From the NCBI GenBank assembly GCA_016802295.1, contig JAESIW010000180.1, forward strand, positions 1,615,619-1,679,618: a DNA stretch of 64,000 nucleotides. Direction: 5' to 3'. The position numbers and the translations under genes were made by a program. Origin of the DNA: Brachionus rotundiformis (taxonomy: Eukaryota; Rotifera; Eurotatoria; Ploima; Brachionidae). Positions 1 through 12,193 of this stretch are shown piece by piece. Below the pieces are notes generated by a model. It ran no database searches. It worked only from the letters and a program-made list of their open reading frames with translations, and had not been told where the DNA came from. Numbering within the stretch: position 1 is the first letter of the stretch; the number at the start of each line of letters is the position of its first letter.

Positions 1-224
1 AAACTTAAGTATGAGAAAGAAATTTTTAAAATCACCAAAAGTTGAAATTATATGTTTAAAATAGAGTCAACAATTGTCTTAGTTTAAATTGATTCTATTT
101 AATATAAAAATCGATATAGTTTTTTTGTCATATGTTACTAAATTTTGTAAAATTTTATAAAATATAAAAAACTTCAAAAAAAAATTAATCGTATAAATTC
201 GTGCCGAGTATTTAAAAAAATTGT

Positions 225-2493
225 TTAGTCGTCCTCGTCATCATAGTTCATGTTCATTTCATTTAGCCTGTCTTCCAGAGTTTTAATGCGCTTTTCATGT
301 CCTTTGACTATAATTTTCATTCGTTTTATCTCTTCTTGTAGTTTTGTAAACATGTCAGCTTCGACTCCCACAGTATAAAGCGAATTTGGCTAAACCAAAT
401 TAATTTTAAAAAAATTCCTTTCTAATTAGCTATAACCATTTCCTCAAAATTTATTTTCCCAAACTAACAAAAATTGACTCAATTTTGTAAAAAAAGTGAA
501 TTTTCCAAAAAATATTTTGGTCAATTAGACTTCACAAAAATAAAATAACTATGAGCTAAGTAAATTAAGCAATTAAAGCTAATTTTATTTGTTAGAGAGT
601 AGAGCGGTTATAGCTATAAATGAAATAATAAAAATACCGTATAGCTGGCAGATGCGGTTCCATTTCCTTGTGGTTGTGGTGAAGGTTCGTGACTAGGAGT
701 ATTAGAATTGGATGGATTTGAAAGTGGAGGCTTTAGACTGGACATATTTAATCTAGACATAGAGGCTGATTGTATTTCATTATTGGCCGAATTACCAGGT
801 TTTCCCATTTCAGCAATTCGCCTCGATGCCTGCCTTAGCACACTTCCACCAGTTTTTTGTTCTTTTTGTGATTGATTAGCCAAGAAAACATCTTTCAAAG
901 ACATCATAACCGGATCAGCATCTTTTCCCGTGAACCATTCTTCAGCGCTAATGGCAGCTTGCTGGGCTGCAGTGTCCGGGTACAAGTCCTCTTGAAACAA
1001 TTCCGATTTACGCGGAACTGTCATTGTGATAACTTCGCACAAGCCCGAATTGTGTAATTTATAGAATTTTGAAATTTCACAATTGTTAACATTTAGTCCG
1101 CGCTTTGTCATCCATCCCATGCCACGTTGAGGGTCGCTAGATTGGTGGGTATTCAAATAGTGAATATATGGTGATTCTGGAGTGTACTCAAAGTATCGAA
1201 TTGCCGAATCACCTTTGCCGCACAGGTAAATCATGTTTGTGTCCTCATCATAGAATGGAAAAAGAAGGCCATTGCTATTGTCTAACTCTTCCATTGTGAG
1301 ACAGTCAAGGGTTTCTCCATCATATAAGGCGTATTGACGCTCACCAGTGCGCGAAAATCCAGTAGTAAAGACTCGGCCATCTTTCATAAAAAGAGCTCTC
1401 ATTGGCTTTGTTGCAGTGTGTCCCTTTCCCTCTCTGAGTAACTTGCCTGTACGTGGATCGAAAATACGCAACATTTTGTCCTTGCAACTGGTAACTATGA
1501 GTGAACCATTATAATTCCACACGGCACTGTAAATTGTATCTGTATGAATTGAAATTTCTGTAAATATTTCTGCTGTTGCCACATTCCAAATAAAAATTTT
1601 GTTGTCCGAACCAGCAGACAAAAGCACCAAATGTGCGGCTAGAATAAAAAAAATTTAAATTTTTTTCTCTTTAAGCACTTGTTAAATGAGAGTTGTCTCT
1701 TTTTGTTTACTAAATTTTTTTAATTATTAAAAATAAAGTTCTTTTAAGTAAAATAATTTTTTTTATATTGTTAGAATTACATTACACATTTCACAATTTC
1801 AACTTTCAACCCTTACTTTAATTTTAGAAAATTATTTTCAAATATTATTAATTTTTAAATGTAATTTTAAAAATATAAAAACAATTAAAATTTTCCTTAA
1901 AATCATTTATATTTTGTATTTTTCGTTTATTTTTACTTAATTATCATCTTCCAAAGTCAGCACTCTGACAAATTTTTTAAAAATCTTATTCACTATTTTT
2001 AGAAATATAATAATTTATCTAAAATTAGTTTTCCATATTGATAAATGAATAAATTTCTAAAGTAATTACTTGGATGCCAATTGATGACGCCAACACGTCG
2101 CTGATGAGCAACTAGATCGGCCACACAATCAGTCAAATTCTTAGATAGCCCACCATCTGGGATTTCCCATACTTTTACGGTGCAATCTTCAGACGCTGAT
2201 GCAATCAGGTTATCATTGTGGGGACACCAGGCAATGTCCAAAACAGTGGCTTTATGTCCAACGACAAGAGGAACATCACGATCAACTCGACCAACTTTGT
2301 CCACAGGCATTACTAAAAAAGCACCACCGCCAGCAGCCTCGGTGATAATAGCTAAGAATTTGGGATTTACACAGCAAAAAGTCGAGTCCCAACTCGACTT
2401 AGTTATTCGAATGTTATCATAGCAGTTTTCCTTTTTCTGTGGCTGTCCGAAAACATGACGGAATTTCGAGTTTCGAACTACTTTTACAGACAT
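225..2493 (-). CDS. Coronin (WD40 actin-binding protein), 3 exons
   Basis: Coronins bind F-actin and Arp2/3 and control actin turnover at the cell cortex. Three exons can be joined: about 2493-2070, 1638-638 and 389-225, giving about 529 residues, the usual size of short coronins. Exon 1 starts MSVKVVRNSKFRHVFGQ, the classic coronin N-terminus, followed by WD40 blades (VLDIAWCPHND, ASASEDCTVKVWEIPDGG). The first splice recreates the family motif NWHPTA, leading into LLSAGSDNKIFIW. Exon 2 ends in a Ser/Pro/Asn-rich linker. Exon 3 encodes the heptad-like trimerisation coiled coil (MFTKLQEEIKRMKIIVKGHE) and an acidic end, YDDEDD. The family assignment is secure. The closest vertebrate type (1/2/6) is a guess, and splice borders are read from GT/AG and phase. 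Confidence 0.93.
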
Positions 2494-5234
2494 TTGTGTA
2501 ATTTTATTTTACAATAAACAAGAAAAAGTTTTTTTTAGGCAATTTTGTCTAAACTAAAATATTAAATTAAATCAAAATTAGAGAAGAGTCTTTATTTATC
2601 AATCCTTAGCATGTAAAAATCTATATGATTTCATTATTTTTAATTTTTTTCAAATTTCAAATTAGTCTTACAAAAAAAAAATAAAAACCAAATTTTATAA
2701 AAATTACTATATTTGGCAATTTCAGAAAGTATTAGATTTGAAAAAAAATCTGAATGTCTTTAACTCTGCTAATTTTTATGAATAAAGGTTCTTGTGTATT
2801 CATAATTATTTTCTCCTAATTTTTACCTCAATCCATTAGCATTTTGTTACTCATTTAAGAGAATATTTTCCTAAGACTTTACCAATAGCTGAATGATAAC
2901 CGCGTTCATATACAGAAAAATCTAAGTTAACTTTTTTTGGAAGGAGCAGGCCAAAATCCTACTTAAATCTATAATTGAACGCAAATTTTAAATTTATTTA
3001 TGCAATCTTTTAAAATTAAAATTAGCTACGTTTTTCAAATTGTCTCGAATAATATTTTTTGAAAAAGGAATAAAAAGTCCTTTTGAATTTATTCATATAT
3101 TCTTTGTTTTTTCAACTCTTAAAGTAAAAATCAATTAAAAAAATTTAATTGTTTCAAATGATCTTAAACAAACATTAGCATATCTAAATGATAAATCACG
3201 TGTATGTTGAACTAATGCAACTGAATCATCGATGGTTAAGCCCAAACAAATGATTCAAAGGTTACTTTTGCTTTTCAAATATGCAAAAAGCATCTAAATT
3301 AAATATTTAATAAAATCTTAACATTTTCATTGTTTTGTAAATCAAAAAAAATTGTTTTTATAATTATTTTTTATTCTAGTGACAATGTTTAGAGACAATG
3401 TTTACATTGTAGATTTCAAATCCTAACATATCTACTGGAGGTAAACAAACAATTTTGGTCATTTTATAACAAAAAAATAATTCTATTTACTAGTAAAATT
3501 TTTTAGCTTGTTATGGACATTTTATCTTATGATTTATAGATAAAAAATGAGAGTACATTAAACCCTTGAGTAATTTGCTAAAATGTGACATTTACTTGAA
3601 GTTTAAATTATCGTCTCTAAATTTTACAATTGATGAATAAAAATAAAGCTTTAATGGAACGAATTCTAGGCGTGATTACCATAAATTCAATCAATCAATT
3701 CTTGATATGATTAATATGATTTAAATTATTAAAAAAGACATGATACTATTTTATTTTTTAATTTATTACTGATGTTAGGCTATTTATCATTTAAACCAGT
3801 TAACTCAAAAGGCAATTTAAAAATATTTTACATTAGCTAAATGAGTTATTTTTATTTCGAGAAAAAAATTTAATTTTAACTTTCTCAAAGTAATAATTTT
3901 TTTCTCAACTAAAAATACTAACTTTGATTAAAAAATAAGTATGTTGAACTTTTTAAAAATTTCTGAAATTATTTAAATGTTTCTTTTCGAGGACCAAATT
4001 AACCATAATTTAATTACTTCCAAGGGAGAAAAACTAACAATTTTGTAGCTTAAATAACTCACAAACTTGATTTTCAAATATTTTTTTAAAATATTTTTTA
4101 TTATTTATATTAAAATAAATGAAGTATCTTTTTTTACCTTTTTTACATTTATCCGAAAATATTGAAAACAAATATGAAAAAAATGAGCTCAAGATATTCC
4201 AATATTCCAAAGAATGGCAGTCTAGATTACAATTAGATAAATATAAAAGATAAATTGTCTCTAAATTTCACCATTGTTTGTAAAATATTGGAAAAAAAGC
4301 TTTAATTCTACATTTACATCAAATTAAAAAGATAATACATGTTGAGAGCTCTAAAAAGAGTATCTAATTAAAAATTGACTTGAAGAATTTTATTTTTGCT
4401 TATAAGCCTCCGACATGTGATCTTATTTATTAATATTAAACTAGATAAAAAATTTAGATACAAACAAAATTTTTTAGTTTTCCAATAAAGTTCAGTCAGA
4501 ATTATCAATGTTTTATCTATTTGTTTTTCAAGCAAGCTTCGAGATGAATATTTTATTATAATTCTTCGAATTTATAAATTCAGATTTAAACTTAACTAAT
4601 TTTTTGGCTTTAGCCTAAATTTTGTTGATACATTGTTGTTTTTATACTTTTATGGAAAAATTTGAAAAAAATCCTAATAAATGCCTTTTTTGGAAGTTAT
4701 CTATAGTTTTTTAATATATAAAATTTATGATAAATATTTTTTTGAACTTTAAGCTTAAGCGAAGTTTTAAAAGCCCGACTTGTTCAGTATATTTAACAGA
4801 TGGCATGAACGAAATTGTTTGATTAATTTTTTTCTTAATTTTTTTTCACGTTTAAATTTATTTTTTATTGTAAAACTCAAAATACGAACTCAGTAAAATT
4901 TTAGTTTTATTTTTCAATAATTTGTTTTCACTTAGCGAGTTTATCGCTAAATTAAGAAAATAGAGGTTTATTTGAATTACTTTTAGCTTTTATTTTTTTG
5001 TTATAAAATAAAACATTAAATTATATGAAATATTAATATAATAATTATTTGCTATAATTAAAAATATAAAATTTTAAATTTTAAGATAATTTATATTTTC
5101 AGTTACTAAAGCTTATATTTCTCAATTATTATTAAACATTTATTAATTTTAAACATTTAGGTTTTTGTTTGAGAACTTTTAAAATTTATTTTACTTTTTC
5201 AATAAAAATTAATAAAAAATTATAAAAAATATAT
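2494..5234. other. AT-rich intergenic spacer
   Basis: No plausible exon on either strand. It would hold the coronin promoter and the 3' side of the LamG fragment. Two stretches (about 3606-3656 and 4252-4306) resemble each other loosely around 'tctctaaatttYac..attg' and 'aaagctttaat', perhaps an old dispersed repeat. Confidence 0.5.
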
Positions 5235-5936
5235 CTAAAAGCAATCCCCAATTATGTCATCTAAATTTAATGCCCTGTTAAAAATTTTAAAGTCATCAAC
5301 ATCTGCAACAGCATTTGGATTGTTCATATTACTTTTTCCAATGAAATTTAGATTTCTATTAATTTCAATCGGAATGTTAGATTGATGGCTATTTTGAAAA
5401 GTACCATTAAAATAAAGAGATAGGGTTTTGCCTTTTAGAACTGCAGCAATGTGAAACCATTTGTTTAATTCAACTGGCTTGATAAAAGTCGAATATGTAA
5501 AAAGATCTGTTGATGATATTACATCAACTCCTGGTTTGCCATTACCAGATTCAGATAAAAAAATCAAAACACTGCTTCCAGAAATTCCAAAATCAATCAA
5601 TCTTGAAAAACTTACCAATTTATTCACTTTTACCCATGACATTACCGTAAAATCTCCATTAAAATATACGCCATCAGGAACTTTATAATAACCATCATTT
5701 AGTTCAATAGCAGCATCTGGATTTCCTTGCCTGTCAATGGTTGGAAAAGCATTCACCGGTTCATAGAAATCTTTGTGTCCAACTATATCATTGACTTGAG
5801 AGTTATAAATAGGCCAGTAATTTATCAGGCCGTCTACATTCGCACATTTATTTTTACAATAAGCTGAACTCGATGATTTGACCAACATTCCATATGCATA
5901 GCTTCTTAATAATCTGCATTTATTCTGACTTGTCAT
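5235..5936 (-). CDS. LamG/concanavalin A-like lectin exon with the end of a PAN/Apple-like domain
   Basis: About 200 residues form a LamG_3-type jelly roll. The landmarks are GLINYWPIYNSQVNDIVG, then VYFNGDFTVMSWVKVNKL, the WFHIAAVLKGKTLSLYFNG strand pair and the closing DDFKIFNRALNLDDII. This fold usually binds carbohydrate or protein outside cells. The first 35 residues (Cys-containing, SYAYGML then YCKNKCANVDG) look like the tail of a PAN/Apple domain, a pairing I associate with rotifer genomes. No signal peptide is visible, and an AG lies just inside the apparent ATG, so this is more likely the last exon of a longer secreted or membrane protein, or a fragment. I found no convincing upstream exon in the next 1.2 kb. 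Confidence 0.65.
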   Translation of the reverse strand: MTSQNKCRLLRSYAYGMLVKSSSSAYCKNKCANVDGLINYWPIYNSQVNDIVGHKDFYEPVNAFPTIDRQGNPDAAIELNDGYYKVPDGVYFNGDFTVMSWVKVNKLVSFSRLIDFGISGSSVLIFLSESGNGKPGVDVISSTDLFTYSTFIKPVELNKWFHIAAVLKGKTLSLYFNGTFQNSHQSNIPIEINRNLNFIGKSNMNNPNAVADVDDFKIFNRALNLDDIIGDCF

Positions 5937-7167
5937 AATTTTTTATTAAAATTGTATCTTGTAAAATTGGAAAATCGAAGCCGATTTTTTTTATGTAAAC
6001 ATCGGATTTTACTTCTGCAATACAATTAATTTTTACTAAAAATTCTAATTCTACAAGTTACTCGACTCACTTGAAAAAAATAAGCAAAATATTGTGGAAA
6101 ATTTTAAAAACATTTGATTTATTTCTTTTAATGTTTTGGTTTTTCATCTCATTTTTAAACTTAGTTTTTTGATTATTTAAGACTAGTTTACTATTTTATT
6201 AAGATCTAATTTCTACACAAGAAAAATTCAAGTTTTTTTTAATACAAATTATATTCAAGTATAAGTTATGAAGATATTTGATATATAAAATGCGTCATTA
6301 GAAATGTTTTAATTCATTTGTGAAATATAAATTTCTATGATCTAACCGATAGAAAAGCTAAAAAGCATTATACTATCAAAACATTAATCTTTGAAAGACT
6401 GATAAAAATTTAGTTAGTAAATTAATTTCAATTGAAAAATAAATAAAAAAAAGAACGAAATATTAAAAAATGTATTATTATACAAAATAATTATTTTCCA
6501 TAATAAAAATTAAATGCTTTTTTAACCATTTTTCTAATTTTTCTTTAAAAAATTTAAATTTAAAATCAATAAATAAAAATCGAATTAAATTTTCAAAATT
6601 TTGGATTAATTTCCTGAGTTACTTTACGATAAATATTAACATTTGAGGACCTAAGAAATTTTTGGAGCAAGTTTCAAACTCTTTTTATACATCTTTATAC
6701 TAAATCTTAATTAAATAAATAATAATTTTAAATTAATTAGAAATTGACAAAATTGCTAAAATATTTTATTTAATTTTAAAATGAATATTCTTAAGATAAC
6801 AAGAAAGTTCGAAATTTTTAAACATCAGTTCAAATAAATTCTTAGATCTTCTAGTTTTATATTGATTTAATAAAGATCAAAGTTTTTATTAGATTAAAAT
6901 TTAAAAAATTGTGAAAATTGTGTGTTTAATAAATTAAGGTTCAGTAACGTTTTGTTTAATGACTAAGGTTGTCGAAAATTTACTAATATTTATAAAAATG
7001 AGACATTTAAATGTTAATCTTAATTATGTAATTTTAAAATACTTCAATTGACTTAAATTCAAGATTCAGAATCAGAATATGGTGTGATTTGTGGTGCTTT
7101 TACCTTAATCAAACATTTCTTTCGTTAATAAAAGTTTTAACATTAAAACATAAATTTCAAATTTAAA
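5937..7167. other. AT-rich spacer between divergent genes
   Basis: No coding signal on either strand. It lies between a minus-strand LamG exon and a plus-strand aminopeptidase, so it should contain the aminopeptidase promoter. No specific element is recognisable. Confidence 0.4.
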
Positions 7168-10100
7168 ATGAATTTTCGAATATTAATCTTAATTTTATTT
7201 TTTGGATTTACACAAGTTTATGCCTATGAGCCAGGAAATATTGGCATTCTTCAATCAGTTATTACAATATTTCAAAAAATACTTGAATTTTGGCAAAAAT
7301 GGTTAAGTGATAAGCAAAGTTTAATTAATACAACTCAAGTGCCAATAAACAATTCAACCGTGGATCCCTATGCATATAGTAAATAAAATGAAATATACTT
7401 AAGTTATTCTAAAATTTGATATCCTGATAAGATGACTTCAGATTATTAAATACAACTACACCAATTAGCTATAATTTAACTATTAAAGCATTTTTCAACT
7501 CAGATTTTAAAAAAGAAGATAATTTTTACAGAGGAAATGTTCAAATAATATTTAATCAACAATCTTCGTATAAAATGCTTATTTTTCACTTGGATCCATC
7601 ATTGGAAATATTAGGGCAGATTTTAATTTCGAGTATGTCATCAAATATTAAACCAAATATTATTTTAAAAAGACCATTGGAAAATCAATTATATCAAATT
7701 GTTTTTGATAAGGAAATTCCAATTGATAAATATTTGATGGAAATTAACTTTAGAGGCGACTACGGTTCAGAGAATAATCTTGTCGGCTTCCATAAGATTA
7801 ACTATTTTGAAAATGGTCTATTAAAGTAAATAAAAGTCTACATTTACTAAAAACAAGCATTAATTTTAAGAATTATTAAAAAATTGTGTTTAAAATTTAA
7901 TGAACATTATCTAAAAAAAATTAAACATCAAATATAAAAAAATACTTTGTAAAATGTAAAAATATATTTAAATTTACAGTTAAAATTAAAGAGAAATATG
8001 GATTAAAAGCATAACAGATTCTGAGCAGAAAGCTTTCACATTATCAAGGATAGTGGATAGTACTTGATATCTAACAGTAAGCAACAAGGATAAAACAAAA
8101 TAAATAGTGATGCGCACGAAATTATTTTTGAAAAAAAAATTTATAAAGCTAGATTTAATTTTCTTGAATTATTTAGCAATTTTACTTTTGATTTATTAAA
8201 ATTTTTCATAATATCAAACTTTTTAGTCAATGTTCTTCTTAAATAAAATAAATAATAATATTAATAAAATTAATGCTTATTCAAAATATTAATAACTTTC
8301 ATTTAAATATAAATAATAAATTAAGAACTATGCTTGCGACTAAATTTCAACCAGCTGATGCAAGAAAGGTAGTTAAAAATAAAGACTTAATTTCTCATAA
8401 TATAAATAATTCTAGGCTTTTCCGTGTTTTGATGAGCCATCTTTTAAGGCCAAATTTGATGTAACTATTGAGCATCCATTTGACTCAATCGCTTTGGGAA
8501 ACTGGCCTGAAATTGTATGAAGTTTTTTAAAAACTTATTAATTTTATAATTGAAATATTTTAAAATATCGTGTTAATATTAAGTTTAAAGAAAATTTCAC
8601 TGAAAATGGAAATGTACGAACTAGAACGAAATTCGCTACAACTTATAAAATGTCGACCTATTTAGTAGCTTGGTTTATTGCTCCATTAGATTATATATTC
8701 AATACTATTCAATCAGCTAAGAATATCACAGTAAAACAAATGAATTAATTAAAAAAAATAATAATAATTTGTTTTTCAGATAAAAGTCTGGGGTAGAAAG
8801 ACATATATTCAAAATGGATATTTGGATTTTGCTTTAGAAGTAGCCAAAAAATCTTTGGATTTTCTTGAAAATGAATATATGAATAATTCGGCACCAGTTC
8901 CCCCCAAATTAGGTAAGTATTATTTTTCTATGAATATAATTTAAATAAAATTATATAAAGATATCTTATCCATACCAAGAACTCAATCAGGTGCATCCGA
9001 GAATTGGGGGTTAATTAATTTAAGAGAAAATTTAATTTTATACTCCAGTCAAAATACTAAATTGGCACAAAAACAAGCCAGTGCTCTCACATTAGCTCAC
9101 GAAATTTCACATTCGGTAAGAGATCTGGATTAGCTAATAGAAATTTAAAATTTTTAATTTTTGTTAGTGGTTTGGTAATTATTTGACTGTAAAATTTTGG
9201 TAATAAATATACTTTATTAAAACTGACTTAAACTTAATTAATTTTTTATTAAGGGAAGATGCATGGCTTAAAGAGGCGATGGTATAAATTTTTGATTAGT
9301 TTTTAAATTGACTGACTTAATTTTTGTAGTCTAATTTTTTGGCTTATAAAACCATCGAAAATATTTATCCAGAATTCGATCAAGTAAATTTAAGTTAATA
9401 TGTAAACTCCTAATACAAAAATAATTCAAAAAAGTTTCGACAGTATATCAGTACGGCTAAAGTTCCAATAATGATGGAAGATAGCTATTCTACTACACTT
9501 CCTGTTGCTGTCAAATCATACAATTTAACTCCTGATCAAATTTTAAATATGTTTACCACAATTACTTATGATAAAGGAGTTTCTATTTTGATCATGTTAG
9601 AAAATATTATTGGAGAAGATAATTTCAAGTTTTCTCTAAGAGTAAATTGAAAAAAATTTTTATTTTTAATATTATTGTTTTTTCTATAAAAAATATTAGG
9701 ACTTTATTGATAAATTCCGATTTGGAGTGGCTGATGCAGATTTATTTTACCAATCATTTAAACTAGTACTTTCTTTAATTAACATTAAAATTTTACTTAA
9801 TTTCTCAAAAAGCCTCCTGAATTTAATGGAATATCGGCAAAAAATTTTACCGAAAATTGGCTTTACCAAAAAAATTTTCCAGAAATTAAAGTTAGATTAA
9901 GTTATTCTAACAATCGTACTATAGTCGATTTTGAACAAAAGAGATTTCTATTTAATCCCCTAAATGAGACAGATAAAGAAGATTTTCCATCACAATACAA
10001 GTATAATAATAATAATTACTAAATTTTGATTAATTTGACTTTTAAAAATTAAATAAATTAAGCAATCAATGGATAGTTTATTTAAAATGTCGTGTGGGAG

Positions 10101-11456
10101 GAAGTTTAAAATATGGACACTTAACTTTGAATTCACAAGAGTTCAGCTATGTTTTGAATAAAAAGCATGACACTTTAGAATTGAATGATGAATATTCATG
10201 GATCAAGTGCAATTCTGATTTTCGAGGATATTTTTTAGTAAATTATCATATCTCAAATTTTGAAGCATTTAACCAAATTCTTGCTTCAAACTACTCAGTA
10301 ATTCTAAAAATTATTTCTGTAAATCAAACTTATTTTCAATTTTTTTTTCTAAAAAGGCTTTTTCAGCTGAAAATAGGGCAGAAATTATCCATGAAATACT
10401 TTTTTTGGCATTGAAAGGAGAAAAGCCGTATTCTTTGGCAAAAAATTTTATTAAACTTTTAGCTGAAAATGAAAAAACATATGTGGCATGGAGCGTTTTT
10501 ATTTGGAATTTAAAAAAGCTGACATCATTAACCGAATACAGACCATCTTTCAGAAAATTATCTGACTATATGATTAAAATTTTAACTACTAGATATAATG
10601 TTGATGAACTGTTTAATGACATTGAAACTCATTCGACAAGTCAAATAAAATCTGAAATTTTGGACATTCTATGTAGGTTGGAAAATGAAAAATGTGTTTT
10701 AAAATCCTCTGAACTTTTTGACATGATTCCCGAAGAATACTTTTCTTCACCTGAGTCCAACATCACTTTAAATAGGTTAAAACAAAACCAACGAGGCATA
10801 GTTTATAAATATGCTGTAAAAAATTCTGCTACCAATGAAAGATGGTATAAACTATTGAATCTTTATATAAATTCAGTGATACCATCGGAAAGAGAGAACG
10901 CTTTAAATGGGCTGACAAGCTCGACCAGAATCTGGCAACTAGAAACGTATTTTTTTTTAAATTTAAACTCAAAATAATTCTTTATTTTTAAGTTTGTATG
11001 ATGAAGCTTTTAAACAAAATAGTAAGATTAGAAAAGAGGATTTTTATTATATGATGACTCTAATTGGCAAAAGTACTTCTGGAAGAGACTTTTTTTGGAA
11101 AAAATTTCGAAATGAATTTAATAAAATTGGATCAAAGTAATAAATTTCATAAATAAATATTTTTTTAACCTTTTTTAAATTTAGATTTGGATTTGATATA
11201 TTTCTTATATTAACATTGAAAGATGTCACAGAAAATTTTGAAAATATGCCTATGCTTAATGAGGTAAATTCAATTTTAAGTGAAGTTTTCTTTTTGAAAA
11301 TTTTTCTCTTTTTAGTTGACAACTTCATTTCCTCTTGATGGGTTTTCATTTTCATTATACATTAGGCATATAAGAAAATATATTATGCAAAACGTATATT
11401 GGGTTGAAAACTTGGAAATCAATTTATTGAATATGATTAGCCAGCAAGCAATTTAA
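7168..11456 (+). CDS. Secreted M1-family zinc aminopeptidase, 18 exons
   Basis: Removes N-terminal residues from peptides using one zinc ion. Eighteen exons join without a frame break to 981 codons: 7168-7378, 7432-7825, 8326-8368, 8416-8514, 8584-8730, 8780-8912, 8961-9115, 9168-9199, 9254-9281, 9330-9383, 9435-9641, 9700-9765, 9813-10000, 10063-10297, 10357-10946, 10993-11136, 11185-11263, 11316-11456. The protein opens with a signal peptide (MNFRILILILFFGFTQVYA) and no obvious signal anchor. Family landmarks in order are FQPADARKAFPCFDEP, MSTYLVAW, GASENWGL, the zinc site HEISH with the third ligand in WLKEAMSN, the catalytic Tyr in TITYDKG, then an ERAP1-C-like helical domain. The exopeptidase motif is GASEN instead of GxMEN. 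Zinc ligands and Tyr are intact, so activity is likely. Confidence 0.93.
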
Positions 11457-12193
11457 ATGTATTTATTTTAATCAAACTAGAATGCTTTTTAGCTATTTAG
11501 ATATTTTTTATTTGAATTAAATATCTAGAGAAAATTCTCTAATAAATTTTTACATTTCTAACAATTTATTTTCCAAACAGATTAATTAATTTCAGATTTA
11601 TGGATTCAGATTAATTAAAATTTCGTAAAATTATGTGACGCAAGTAACAAAAATATTGTAGGCTTTAATCCCTAAAATTCTACTTAAATTTAATCCTCAA
11701 AATTGTTTATTTTTATATGATTTATTTAAATTTAAAAAAATAAATTTGAAAAAAAAAAGATATAATTATTTTATTTCATTTTTAAAGCCAAACAATCGAA
11801 TTTATGATTAAAAGAAGAATAACAGATATACAAAGATAAATTTTTTTAAATTAGCTATATGTTTTAATTGAATAGTAGAAAAATTAAGAATTTAAATTTA
11901 AAAACAATAATCTGTAAACTTGGATAAATATAAAAATTAAACATTTCTGAATCTCAATGTATATAAAGATACAATCAAAATATTCAAAAATTTCTGTATT
12001 TTATTATTCCTTAAATCTAGTATAAATGAGAAATTTAATATACTTATGATTGTTATAATAAATTGAATTAAAATTTTTAAATATACTTATAATTTTTTTT
12101 TTGATAAAATATTGTTTTATTGTTTTGTTGCTCTTTTTTTAAAGATACAATTTTAATTTTTAAAACAAATAATATTAGCAAAAGAAAAATTCC
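11457..12193. other. AT-rich spacer between two plus-strand genes
   Basis: About 0.74 kb with no open frame of note. It carries the aminopeptidase 3' end and the PRMT7 promoter. No element was identified. Confidence 0.4.
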
